A stretch of DNA of 35,255 nucleotides, taken from NCBI GenBank assembly GCA_036495095.1, contig DASXNK010000144.1, positions 1-35,255 on the forward strand. The letters are read 5' to 3'. Made by a program: the position numbers and the translations under genes. Below, in pieces: positions 24,391 to 32,261 of this stretch. The DNA comes from Candidatus Dormiibacterota bacterium (GTDB lineage Bacteria > Chloroflexota > Dormibacteria > Aeolococcales > Aeolococcaceae). The notes below the pieces were generated by a model. The model was given only the letters and a program-made list of their open reading frames with translations, made no database searches and was not told the origin of the DNA. The stretch's first letter is position 1. Each line of letters starts with the position of its first letter.

Positions 24391-25227
24391 TCAGCCGATC
24401 AGCTCACCGAGCATCGACATGGTGAGGAGGGCGCGGAAGACGGTGGCGTAGTCGTCGGCGGCGAAGCGCAGGGTGCGCCCGGCGGTGCGCTCGACCCCGG
24501 GGATGGTGGACGCGTAGTCGGCCGCGAGGGTGGTGGTGGTGTCGCACTCGAGCAGGTACGGAGGGGTGACCCGATAGGGCTCGACGTCGCCGCCGATGGC
24601 CCGGGTCAGGCCCTCGTGGACCGCGTTCTCGATGCGCTCCCGAGCCACCGATGGGTGCAGGCAGTAGGCGGCCCCGCTGCCGAATGCGGCCTTGGTCGCC
24701 ACCGTCTGGAGCTTGGGCCCGAGCACCGCGATCGCCTCCGCGCAGGTGGCCTCGTCACCGCTCACCATCACCACGGGGACGCCGTGGTGCCCGGCGAGCC
24801 CGGCGTTGAGGGTGGTCTCGGTCTGGCGGACGCCGTTGAGGCGCACCGCGCGGAACATCCGCCGGGACAGGGTGTGGTCGAGGATCGCGGGGGCCGAGCC
24901 GGCGCCGGCGTGGTAGCCGATCAGGCAGCAGGCGCCGAAGCGGCTGGTGATCCCCGCCATCGAGGCGAACGGCTTGGGGTAGCCGACGCTGCACTCCACC
25001 CGCGGGTCGAGGGTCTCGAGGTCGAGGTTGTTCATGCGGCCGTGGGCGTCGTTGACGATGATCCGCTGCGCGCCCGCGGTGATCGCGCCGCCCACCGCGG
25101 CGTTGGCCTCGCCGGTCATGAGCCCGCAGGCCCGGCGGTAGGCACGGCCGGCGCCGACGTCGTCCACCTGCGCGAGGTCGACCACGCCCGCGACCCCCTC
25201 GAGGCCCACCGAGATGTACACGTCCAT
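24391..25227 (-). CDS. M55-family D-aminopeptidase (DppA-like), one zinc ligand replaced
   Basis: Members of peptidase family M55 remove N-terminal D-amino acids and may recycle wall peptides. The 278 residues align with Bacillus DppA throughout. From memory of DppA, the ligands are Asp8, Glu10, His60, His104 and Glu133, with catalytic His115. Here Glu10, His62 (NDAHGRMNN), His106 (GYHAGAG), Glu137 (ETTLN) and His118 are kept. The first ligand is lost: the N-terminal SVDxEG motif reads SVGLEG, with Gly at position 8. A two-zinc site would be incomplete, so activity may be altered or use one metal. It is convergent with the NTF2-fold gene; no transporter is next to it. Confidence 0.88.
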   Translation of the reverse strand: MDVYISVGLEGVAGVVDLAQVDDVGAGRAYRRACGLMTGEANAAVGGAITAGAQRIIVNDAHGRMNNLDLETLDPRVECSVGYPKPFASMAGITSRFGACCLIGYHAGAGSAPAILDHTLSRRMFRAVRLNGVRQTETTLNAGLAGHHGVPVVMVSGDEATCAEAIAVLGPKLQTVATKAAFGSGAAYCLHPSVARERIENAVHEGLTRAIGGDVEPYRVTPPYLLECDTTTTLAADYASTIPGVERTAGRTLRFAADDYATVFRALLTMSMLGELIG

Positions 25228-25268
25228 ATGGAACCGGGACTATGCCGCGCGGAGGCCCGGTCTGGGGG

Positions 25269-25571
25269 TCAGTCGCGGTAGCGCTGGATGCGCTGGTCCT
25301 CGGCGGAGCGCTCGCGCCGGTAGAGGGCGCAGGTCTGCGGGTCGCTCACGCACGGCGGCACCGGATGGCGGCCGGTCCAGGTGTGGGTGCGCCGGTCAAC
25401 GTGGCAGTCGGCCTTGAACCGGGTCAGCCAGCCGAAGGGGCCCGCCTTCTCCCGGATGATCTGCTCCAGGTAGGGGCAGCGCTGCCGCGGTGGCAGGGCG
25501 CGGCGGCCCGGCGTCTCGGGCGCGGGCTCGGAGTCGCGGCGGCGGGGCGGAGGCGGGGGCTCGGCGCGCAC
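25269..25571 (-). CDS. Small four-cysteine protein, unknown
   Basis: No family recognised. The product is 100 residues: a disordered Pro/Arg/Glu-rich first third, then a compact part with four cysteines (32, 56, 74, 81). It also has His57 and a good spread of aromatic residues (CPYLEQIIREKAGPFGWL), which is unlike a shadow frame. The cysteines could bind a metal or form disulphides; no signal peptide is seen, so a metal site is favoured. It starts with GTG 24 nt after the stop of the CheY-like gene and may be its co-transcribed partner. Confidence 0.6.
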   Translation of the reverse strand: MRAEPPPPPRRRDSEPAPETPGRRALPPRQRCPYLEQIIREKAGPFGWLTRFKADCHVDRRTHTWTGRHPVPPCVSDPQTCALYRRERSAEDQRIQRYRD

Positions 25572-25595
25572 CCTGTGACTGTGTTCCCTGTGAGG

Positions 25596-25961
25596 CTAGT
25601 TGTCGAGCATCGCCTGGATGCGCGCCGCCAGCTCCTTGATCTTGAACGGCTTGCCGAGGGTCTCGACGTTGCCGTAGGCCTCGAGCTTGGGGGCCGTGGT
25701 GGGGTTCACCAGCGCGCTCACCACCAGAACCCTGGGCTCGTCACCGTGCTCGGAGCGGATCCGCTCGAGCACCTGGGAGCCGCTGAGCTCGCCGGGGAGC
25801 ATGAGGTCGAGGAGGATCAGGTCGGGCCTGAACTCACCGAACAGCTGCAGACCCTCGTCGCCGGACTTCGCCACCTTGACCTCGTATCCCTCCATCGTGC
25901 ACAGCAGGGACTCGATGTCGGCGAGGGCGTAATAGTCCTCGATGATCAGAACCTTCTTCAT
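25596..25961 (-). CDS. Single-domain CheY-like response regulator
   Basis: The 121-residue protein is a receiver domain alone. It has the acidic pair Glu8/Asp9 in IIEDYY, the phosphorylated Asp52 in LILLDLMLP, Ser82 in the switch position and Lys104 in GKPFKIKEL. There is no output domain and no kinase next to it, so it would act by protein-protein contact or in a phosphorelay. The ATG at 25961 begins the canonical first strand (MKKVLIIED); an upstream TTG in frame adds five residues and is less likely. It sits behind its own extended -10 and leads into the four-cysteine gene. Confidence 0.92.
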   Translation of the reverse strand: MKKVLIIEDYYALADIESLLCTMEGYEVKVAKSGDEGLQLFGEFRPDLILLDLMLPGELSGSQVLERIRSEHGDEPRVLVVSALVNPTTAPKLEAYGNVETLGKPFKIKELAARIQAMLDN

Positions 25962-26015
25962 CTCGCAACCGGGCAAAGGGGCGGGCGACGGAGACGTTCC
26001 GTCGAGGGCGATCCG

Positions 26016-26021
26016 ACTATA
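26016..26021 (-). promoter_or_regulatory. Extended -10 (TGA-TATAGT) of the receiver gene
   Basis: On the minus strand TG-A-TATAGT lies 54 nt before the ATG at 25961. The nine bases TATAGTCGG are identical to those of the PhaR-like promoter at 10566-10574. No clear -35 is present. Confidence 0.45.
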
Positions 26022-26086
26022 TCACGGGGTCTGCGGACCTCCAGAGGCCTTCACGCAGTGTGCCGGTCTCGCGAGCCGGCCGTGAC

Positions 26087-26109
26087 CGCGCCGTCACAGT
26101 CACGGCGCG
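26087..26109 (-). terminator. Hairpin after the thiolase gene
   Basis: An 8-bp perfect stem (26087-26094 with 26102-26109, 7-nt loop) lies 22 nt past the thiolase stop. A second GC-rich inverted repeat follows at 26062-26080. No T-tract is present, so termination is likely but not proven. Confidence 0.4.
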
Positions 26110-26130
26110 ACGCGCACTGAAAGCCCCGAT

Positions 26131-27297
26131 TCAGACGTCGCGGTCGATGATCGTGGCGGTGCCAATCCCCCCGCCACAGCACATCGTCTCCAGCCCCAGC
26201 TGGCGGTCGGTGCGCTCCAGCTCGTGGAGCAGGGTGGTCATCAGCCGCGCCCCGGAGGCGCCGAGCGGGTGGCCGAGGGCGATCGCCCCGCCGTTGACGT
26301 TGACCCGGTCCATGTCGGGGTGATGGGACCGCTCCCAGGCGAGCACCACCGGGGCGAACGCCTCGTTCACCTCGAAGAGGTCGATGTCCGACAGCTGCAG
26401 GCCGGCGCGGGCGAGCACCTTCGCGGTCGCGGGGATCGGGCCCTTGAGCATCGTCACCGGGTCGACGCCGACCACCGCCTGGGAGCGGATCCGCGCCCGC
26501 GGGGTGAGGCCGAGCTCGGCCGCCTTCTCGGCGGACATCAGCAGCAGCGCGGCGGCGCCGTCGGTGATCTGCGAGGAGTTGCCGGCATGGCAGACGCCGT
26601 CCTGCTTGAACGAGGCCTGCAGGGCGGCGAGCGTGTCCACCGTCGTCCCGGGGCGGATGCCCTGGTCCTGCGAGACCACGCGGCCGTCGCCGTTCTCGCC
26701 GACCACCAGCGGGGCGATCTCACGGTCGAAGCGTCCCTCCGACTGCGCCCGGGCGGCGCGGCGCTGCGACTCGGCGGCGAACTCGTCGGCGTGGCGGCGG
26801 GTGATGCCGAACTCGTCGGAGATCATCTCCGCGGCGATGCCCTGGCTGACCAGGTTGTACTGCTCGAGCAGCTCGGGCGGGAACGGCGTGCCCGGGCCCT
26901 GGATGACGGTGGCTCCCATCGGCACCCGGCTCATGCTCTCCACCCCGGCGGCGATCGTGATGTCGCACACCCCGGACTGGATGAGGTTGGCGGCGAAGTG
27001 CACCGCCTGCTGCGAGGAGCCGCACTGCCGGTCGACGGTGGTGGCCGGGACCTCGACGGGGAAGCCCGCGAGCAGCACCGCCTGCCGGGCGATGTTCACC
27101 GCCTGCTCGCCGGTCTGCATCACGCAGCCGAAGATGACGTCGTCGACGATGGCGGGGTCGAGACGCGCGCGGCTGACGACCTCGCGCAGCACGTGGGCGG
27201 CGAGCTTGACTGCATGGACATCGCGGAGTTCACCGTTCTTCAGGTTGCCGCGGCCCAGCGGTGTGCGCACCGCCTCCACGATCACGACGTCGGTCAT
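26131..27297 (-). CDS. Thiolase (acetyl-CoA C-acyltransferase)
   Basis: The enzyme condenses or cleaves acyl-CoA by Claisen chemistry. It is 388 residues with the acyl-accepting Cys92 in [11 protein letters not shown], the [17 protein letters not shown] block with the catalytic His, and the C-terminal CCGGGIG with the second Cys. The QCGSSQQA signature is of the kind seen in actinobacterial degradative thiolases (FadA5/FadA6-like), and differs from the NQLCGSGLRA type of biosynthetic PhaA. Fatty-acid or sterol-like side-chain breakdown is thus the better guess than PHA synthesis. GGGGAG lies 9 nt before the ATG at 27297; the frame runs on upstream into the next gene without similarity. Confidence 0.93.
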   Translation of the reverse strand: MTDVVIVEAVRTPLGRGNLKNGELRDVHAVKLAAHVLREVVSRARLDPAIVDDVIFGCVMQTGEQAVNIARQAVLLAGFPVEVPATTVDRQCGSSQQAVHFAANLIQSGVCDITIAAGVESMSRVPMGATVIQGPGTPFPPELLEQYNLVSQGIAAEMISDEFGITRRHADEFAAESQRRAARAQSEGRFDREIAPLVVGENGDGRVVSQDQGIRPGTTVDTLAALQASFKQDGVCHAGNSSQITDGAAALLLMSAEKAAELGLTPRARIRSQAVVGVDPVTMLKGPIPATAKVLARAGLQLSDIDLFEVNEAFAPVVLAWERSHHPDMDRVNVNGGAIALGHPLGASGARLMTTLLHELERTDRQLGLETMCCGGGIGTATIIDRDV

Positions 27298-27368
27298 GCC
27301 CTCACTCCCCGTGTCCAAGGTTCCTGGTCGAACCATAGCAGCGAGGCGCGAAACGGCGTCCTTGCCGG

Positions 27369-28946
27369 TCAGCGACGGTAGACCTGGACCAGCACCACGC
27401 TGCTGCTCTCCGGCCCGGCCAGGGAGAACACCGGCGACCCCACCGTCGCGGTCTCCTCGAAGAGCGGCTGCGCGCCCGCCGGCGGCTGGTCGCCGGGGGC
27501 GAGCACCAGCAGGTCGCCGGGGTGGGCGTCGTCGCCCATGCGGTCGGGCGCGGTCAGCTCCACCCCCACCGAGGCGAGCCCCCGGCGGACGTAGTCGCCG
27601 GGGTCGGGACGGAGCTGGAAGAGGGCCTGGATGTAGGGCTGGTCGAGAGTGGTGGAGAGGTGCACGAGGTGGCCGGCGGACTGGTCGTGGGCGCGCTGGA
27701 TGGCGTCGAGCTCGCCGGTGTCGAAGGCGCCGAGCGCCCGGCCCGGCCAGTCGGCGAAGAGGTCGCGCTCGAAGGCCGCCGCCTCGCCGCCGGCGGCGAG
27801 CAGCAGCACCAGCGCCGCCACCCGCAGCCGCCGGTCGAGCAGGGTGGGGAGCAGCACCGCCCATCCCAGCACCGCGATCACCAGCAGGAAGGGCAGCATC
27901 GCCGAGGCGCGGAGCGCGTGCGGGGTGCCCTCGGCGGTGAGCGCCGCCGGCACCGGGGCGATCAGCAGCCCGCCGAGCAGCAGGCGGTGCAGCGGGCTGC
28001 GGAGGTGGCGCAGGCAGGTGGCCACGCCGAGCAGCACCGCGGGCAGCGAGGCGAGCAGCAGCATCCCGCCGAAGCCGGTGTTGTGCCGGGGGTTGGAGTC
28101 GCCGTGGGTGGCGAGGAAGGGGGCGCCGACGTAGGTCGCGTAGTTGCGCACCAGGCGCTGCACCGCCACCAGCGGCGAGGGGTGGTCGGCGGTGATGCTC
28201 AGCGACGCGAAGCGGCCGGTGAGCGCACCCGGGTGGCCCTGCGACCAGACCGCCAGCACCAGGTAGGCGGCGGCGACCGGGACGATCACCGCCAGGGTCT
28301 CGGAGCGACGCCGCCGGGGCAGCAGCACGGCGAGGAGCAGCACGGTGAGAATGGCGACGAGCAGCCGCCCGGTGCTGTACGCGTAGATCGAGACCCCGAG
28401 GGCGACCCCGGCGCCCAGGCCCCAGGGCACCCCGCCGTCCTCGAGCAGGTGGACCAGGCAGAGCAGCGCCACCGAGAGCGCCAGCACCATCGAGATCACC
28501 TCGAAGCCGACCCGTCCCTCCGCCGCCAGCCAGGGGGTGAGACCGGCGCTCAGCACCGTCGCAAGCAGCACCGGCCGGCTCCTGGTCAGCCGCCAGGCGG
28601 TGGCCGCGGCGGCGGCGACCACGCCGAGGCTGCAGAGCGCCGCGGGCAGCCGCTCGGTCGCCGGGGTCAGCGGCAGCACCCACGTCAGCGGCGCCAGCAG
28701 GTAGACGTAGACCGGGTTCTTGTACTCCCCGAAGGCCTCGAAGAAGAGGGGGAGCCGGGCGCCGTGCTCGTCCAGCCCGGTGTGGGCGACCGCCCAGGCG
28801 TTGTAGCCGATCGAGGCCTCGTCGCTGTACAGGCCGGGGGGGGCGCTGCCGAGGCCGAGCAGGTGGAGGAGCACGATCCCGGCCACCGCCGCCCCCAGGG
28901 CCAGCCGCCAGGGGTCCCGCAGCCGCGACGCGCCGGCTGCGCTCAC
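27369..28946 (-). CDS. Multi-pass glycosyltransferase, GT39/ArnT-like
   Basis: The 525-residue protein has about ten hydrophobic segments and the GT-C layout. The first external loop carries the acidic motif in GLYSDEASIGYNAW, and EYKNPVYVYLLAP follows as in Dol-P-Man-type and ArnT-like transferases (GT39, PMT_2 family). These enzymes take a sugar from a polyprenyl phosphate on the outer membrane face and put it on protein, lipid or glycan. A C-terminal soluble domain of about 130 residues ends the protein. The donor could be made by the GT2 enzyme at 1-549; this is inference. The GTG start overlaps the stop of the amidotransferase gene as GTGA (28943-28946), which fixes the start within a much longer open frame. 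Confidence 0.85.
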   Translation of the reverse strand: MSAAGASRLRDPWRLALGAAVAGIVLLHLLGLGSAPPGLYSDEASIGYNAWAVAHTGLDEHGARLPLFFEAFGEYKNPVYVYLLAPLTWVLPLTPATERLPAALCSLGVVAAAAATAWRLTRSRPVLLATVLSAGLTPWLAAEGRVGFEVISMVLALSVALLCLVHLLEDGGVPWGLGAGVALGVSIYAYSTGRLLVAILTVLLLAVLLPRRRRSETLAVIVPVAAAYLVLAVWSQGHPGALTGRFASLSITADHPSPLVAVQRLVRNYATYVGAPFLATHGDSNPRHNTGFGGMLLLASLPAVLLGVATCLRHLRSPLHRLLLGGLLIAPVPAALTAEGTPHALRASAMLPFLLVIAVLGWAVLLPTLLDRRLRVAALVLLLAAGGEAAAFERDLFADWPGRALGAFDTGELDAIQRAHDQSAGHLVHLSTTLDQPYIQALFQLRPDPGDYVRRGLASVGVELTAPDRMGDDAHPGDLLVLAPGDQPPAGAQPLFEETATVGSPVFSLAGPESSSVVLVQVYRR

Positions 28947-29716
28947 CCCCCGACCGCGGAGCGGGGGTAGGTCGAGGGCCCCTCCCGCCTGCGGTGGGCG
29001 GCGTCGACCAGGGCGGTGAACAGCCGGGCGGCCCACGCCTCGGTGGCGCAGTGCTCCTCGGGATGGCACTGCACCCCGATCACGAAGCCACGGCCGGGCA
29101 TCTCCACCGCCTCGGCGAGCCCGTCCGGGGAGCGGCCCACCACCCTGAGCCCGTCGCCGACCCGGCGCAGCGCCTGGTGGTGGATGCTGTTGACCCCGAC
29201 CACGGTGGCCTGGAGGACGCTGGAGAGCAGGCTGTCGGGCTCGAGGACCATGGGGTGGATCACCTCGGTGCGCGGGATCCCCGAGGCCTCGGCGTCGTGG
29301 CCGGGGTCGCCCGCCCCCTGGGCCACGATGTCCTGCCAGAGCGAGCCGCCGCGGACCACGTTGAGCAGCTGACAGCCCCGGCAGATGGCGAGCACCGGCA
29401 GGTCGGTCGCGAGCGCGCGTTCCAGCACCGCCGCCTCGGTGGCGTCGAGGTCGGCGACCCACTCGGTGTGGCAGCCCTCGCAGGGCTCCTCGCCGTAGCG
29501 GCGGGGCTCGACGTCGGGGCCGCCGGGGAGCAGCAGCGCGTCGCAGGCCTCGAGCAGGACCACCGCGCCGGCGGGGTCGCGCAGCGTGGGGATGGGCAGC
29601 GGCACCGCACCGGCGCGCTCCACGGCGTCGCTGTACACCCGGTTGACCAGCAGCCGCTCGGGGTGGCCCTCGTGGGTCACCGGCCGCAGGGTGATCCCGA
29701 CCACGACAGGACGCAA
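28943..29716 (-). CDS. Class I glutamine amidotransferase-like hydrolase (PuuD-like)
   Basis: The 257-residue protein belongs to peptidase family C26, near gamma-glutamyl-gamma-aminobutyrate hydrolase (PuuD). Motifs are LLLPGGPDVEPRRYGEEP (62-78), the nucleophile Cys112 in AICRGCQLLNV, NSIHHQAL, and the His-Glu pair in GVQCHPEEH. It would cleave a gamma-glutamyl amide bond. No other putrescine-pathway gene is adjacent, so the natural substrate is open. The start is TTG at 29716 with GGAGG 8-9 nt upstream, a clear ribosome site. Overlap with the membrane glycosyltransferase suggests co-expression, though no joint pathway is obvious. Confidence 0.9.
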   Translation of the reverse strand: MRPVVVGITLRPVTHEGHPERLLVNRVYSDAVERAGAVPLPIPTLRDPAGAVVLLEACDALLLPGGPDVEPRRYGEEPCEGCHTEWVADLDATEAAVLERALATDLPVLAICRGCQLLNVVRGGSLWQDIVAQGAGDPGHDAEASGIPRTEVIHPMVLEPDSLLSSVLQATVVGVNSIHHQALRRVGDGLRVVGRSPDGLAEAVEMPGRGFVIGVQCHPEEHCATEAWAARLFTALVDAAHRRREGPSTYPRSAVGG

Positions 29717-29773
29717 CTTCTCTCCTCCGGGCGCCGACGCGCCCCATGGTAGGGGGGCCTCCCCCGCCGCACT

Positions 29774-31651
29774 CTATCGGGCCTCTCGCGCGCGGAGGCG
29801 GCGCAGGTCGCCGACCCGCACCGTCACCCGGCCGGCGTCCAGGGTCTCCAGCAGGGGGACGACCACCCGGCGGGTGGCGCCGACGGCGTCGCGGATCTGG
29901 GCGACGGTGGCCTCGCCGTGGGCGCGCAGGTGGTCCTCGACCCGCTCGCGGGCCGCCGAGTACACCGGCCCGGCGAGGACCACGTCGGCGGAGAGGCGCA
30001 CCGCCCGGCCGTCGTCGAGGAGCAGCCGGAGCAGTCCCGGGGTGAGGCCGGCGGCGCGCAGCTCGGCCATCGGCGGGGGGTCGAGGCCGCGCTCCGCGAG
30101 CAGCGCCAGCACCGCGTCCACGGCCCGCTGAGCGGTGCCGGAGACGCTGCGCCCGCGCCCGGCGAGGGCGACGCAGCCGTCGGCCTCCTCGAGGGCCCCC
30201 TCGCCGCGGAGGCGGTGGGCGACGTCCGCGGAGAGCGGGCCGGGGAGACCCAGCCGGCTGCGCCACTCCTCGCGCGGCATCCCCGGGCGCAGCGGCTCGG
30301 CGTCGTGGTAGGCGCCGAGCACCGCCGCCGAGGTGCGCCGCAGCTCCTCCCACCGCCCCGCGGCGAGCAGCCGCCGGCCGAGCCGCACCAGCTCGTCGCC
30401 GAGGCCGGCGAGGAGGGCGTCGACCTCGCCCCGACCCGCGCCCGCCGCCCGCGCCAGCGCCGCCGGCTCGGCGCCGAGCCGCTGCCGCGCGAGCAGCTCG
30501 AGGAGCAGCGCGCGCAGCCCTCCGGTCTCCAGCCGGGACAGGGCCGCCGCCACCCCGGGGTCGCGGCGGCGGTGGCGGCGGGGGGCGGCGTCGAGCACCA
30601 CCCCACCCCCCAGGGTCGCCTGCGGGGACATGCGCCGCACCACCAGCCGGTCGCCGGGGGCGGCCGCCAGCGGCGCGGCGAGCTGGAGCTGGGCGTGGCC
30701 GGTCTCGCCGGGCCCGAGCTCCACGCCCTCGAGCAGCCACACCCGGGCGGCGACCTCCGCGGTGCCGAGGTGCACCGAGACGGTGGCGTTGTGGCGGATC
30801 CCCGCGGGGGCGTCGGCGAGCGCCTCCAGGCGGATGTCGAGCCGCCGCACCGGCGCCATCGCGGCGGGGGCCACCAGTGCCATCCCCCGGCCGAGCTGGG
30901 CACGCTCGACCCCGGCGAGGTTGACCGCGGTGCGGCCCCCCGGCTCGACCCGCTCCAGCCGCTCGCCGTGCCGCTCCAGCCCGCGGATCCGCGCCCGCAG
31001 CCCGCCGGGCAGGATGCCGACCTCGTCACCGGCGTGCAGCGCCCCGGTCTCCAGAGTTCCAGTCACGATCGGCCCGAACCCGGGGAGCGCGAAGGCGCGG
31101 TCGACGAAGAGCCGCGGCCGGCCGCGGTCGACCCGCGCCGGAGCCGCCGCCAGCGCCGCCTCGACGGTGCGGCCGAGCTCGTCGAGACCCTCGCCGGTGA
31201 GCGACGAGCAGGGCACCACCGGCGCCCCGCGCAGCGGCGACGCCGCGATCACCTCCTCGACCTCGGCGCGGGCGAGGGTGAGCACGTCGTCGTCGACGAG
31301 GTCGCACTTGGTGAGCGCCACCACTCCGTGCCGCGCCCCCAGCAGCCCGCAGATCGCGAGGTGCTCGCGGGTCTGGGGCATCACCCCCTCGTCCGCCGCC
31401 ACCACCAGCAGGACCAGGTCGATCCCCTGCGCCCCGGCCACCATGGTGCGCACGAAGCGCTGGTGCCCGGGCACGTCCACCACCCCGACCCGCTCGCCCG
31501 ACGGCAGCGTCCAGGCGGCGAAGCCCAGCTCGATGGTCATCCCCCGCCGCTTCTCCTCGGCGAGCCGGTCGGGGTCGGTGCCGGTGAGCGCCAGCACCAG
31601 CGACGACTTGCCGTGATCGACGTGCCCCGCGGTACCGACAACGAGGTTCAT
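29774..31651 (-). CDS. selB: Selenocysteine-specific elongation factor SelB
   Basis: SelB brings Sec-tRNA to UGA codons marked by a SECIS hairpin. At 625 residues it has the whole family plan. The GTPase has G1 GHVDHGKSS (9-17), G2-like RRGMTIELGF, G3 DVPGH and G4 TKCD. Domains II and III follow, and four winged-helix repeats lie in the last 250 residues. The GMTIELGF and VDHGKSSL segments separate SelB from EF-Tu. It lies downstream of selA and a Nudix gene on the same strand. tRNA-Sec and selD are not in the window, and no UGA-containing selenoprotein gene was recognised here. Confidence 0.95.
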   Translation of the reverse strand: MNLVVGTAGHVDHGKSSLVLALTGTDPDRLAEEKRRGMTIELGFAAWTLPSGERVGVVDVPGHQRFVRTMVAGAQGIDLVLLVVAADEGVMPQTREHLAICGLLGARHGVVALTKCDLVDDDVLTLARAEVEEVIAASPLRGAPVVPCSSLTGEGLDELGRTVEAALAAAPARVDRGRPRLFVDRAFALPGFGPIVTGTLETGALHAGDEVGILPGGLRARIRGLERHGERLERVEPGGRTAVNLAGVERAQLGRGMALVAPAAMAPVRRLDIRLEALADAPAGIRHNATVSVHLGTAEVAARVWLLEGVELGPGETGHAQLQLAAPLAAAPGDRLVVRRMSPQATLGGGVVLDAAPRRHRRRDPGVAAALSRLETGGLRALLLELLARQRLGAEPAALARAAGAGRGEVDALLAGLGDELVRLGRRLLAAGRWEELRRTSAAVLGAYHDAEPLRPGMPREEWRSRLGLPGPLSADVAHRLRGEGALEEADGCVALAGRGRSVSGTAQRAVDAVLALLAERGLDPPPMAELRAAGLTPGLLRLLLDDGRAVRLSADVVLAGPVYSAARERVEDHLRAHGEATVAQIRDAVGATRRVVVPLLETLDAGRVTVRVGDLRRLRAREAR

Positions 31652-31700
31652 GCCTCGGGACGGTACCGCCGACCGCTGCCGCGGCGTCGCCCCGCGTCAC

Positions 31701-32261
31701 TCAGGGACGGCGGCGACGGAGCCCCCGGCGGCGGCGGGCGGACCGGAGGGCATCCACGGCGGTCGCCACCCACCTCATCCCGAAGAAGAGCACGTGCCGG
31801 GGGGTGACCGACTGGACCCGGTACACCGGGGAGGCCCCGGCGGCGGCGGCGAGCGCGTCCACGGCCCGCTGGCGGAACCAGGGGAAGATGGTCGGCGGCA
31901 GCGCGTCCGGCGCGAACCAGCGGGTGCGCACCGCCTCGATGGTGCGCCGGGGGCGGCCGCCGCTCAGCGTCCCCCAGTAGACGGCGTCGCCGCCGCGGCG
32001 GAGGCCGTCGAACGAGTAGACGCCGGCCAGTCCGCCGACGGTGGCCTGGAGGCCGGTCTCCTCCTCGGCCTCCCGGGCGGCGGTGGCGGCGGGGTCCTCG
32101 CCGGGCTCGCAGTGCCCGCCGGGGAGCTCCCAGCCGGGCGGCCAGGGGCGCAGCTGGAGCAGCACCCGGCCGTCGCGGACGATCGCCAGCTGGGCGCCGT
32201 GGATGGCGTGGTCGCGGTCGCCGAGGCGCAGCCGGAAGGCCGGCGCCCGGGGGGCGCTCAG
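31701..32261 (-). CDS. Nudix hydrolase between selA and selB
   Basis: The Nudix box is complete: G-x5-E-x7-REAEEETGL, beginning at PGGHCEPGED. It hydrolyses a nucleoside diphosphate linked to another group; the substrate is not readable. The first standard start is GTG at 32165 (154 residues), but that would remove the first strand of the fold. In-frame upstream codons encode HGAQLAIVRDGRVLLQL, exactly what precedes the box in this family. The only upstream start is CTG at 32261, which forms a CTGA overlap with the selA stop, matching the ATGA/GTGA overlaps of neighbouring genes. I therefore give the 186-residue form. The C-terminus is Arg-rich. Confidence 0.82.
   Translation of the reverse strand: MSAPRAPAFRLRLGDRDHAIHGAQLAIVRDGRVLLQLRPWPPGWELPGGHCEPGEDPAATAAREAEEETGLQATVGGLAGVYSFDGLRRGGDAVYWGTLSGGRPRRTIEAVRTRWFAPDALPPTIFPWFRQRAVDALAAAAGASPVYRVQSVTPRHVLFFGMRWVATAVDALRSARRRRGLRRRRP

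Noticed and set aside
26131-27297. Calling the thiolase PhaA to complete a PHA pathway
   Set aside because: The QCGSSQQA active-site signature is of the degradative actinobacterial type and the gene is 15 kb from the PhaR-like gene.
29717-29773. tRNA-Sec gene (selC) next to selB
   Set aside because: The gap is 57 nt, too short for a 90-100 nt tRNA-Sec, and no cloverleaf is seen there or in the gap at 31652-31700.
27369-30740. A single 1123-codon frame joining the GT39 gene to upstream sequence
   Set aside because: The upstream part is an Arg/Pro-rich shadow of the amidotransferase and selB genes. The GTGA overlap at 28943-28946 marks the real start.
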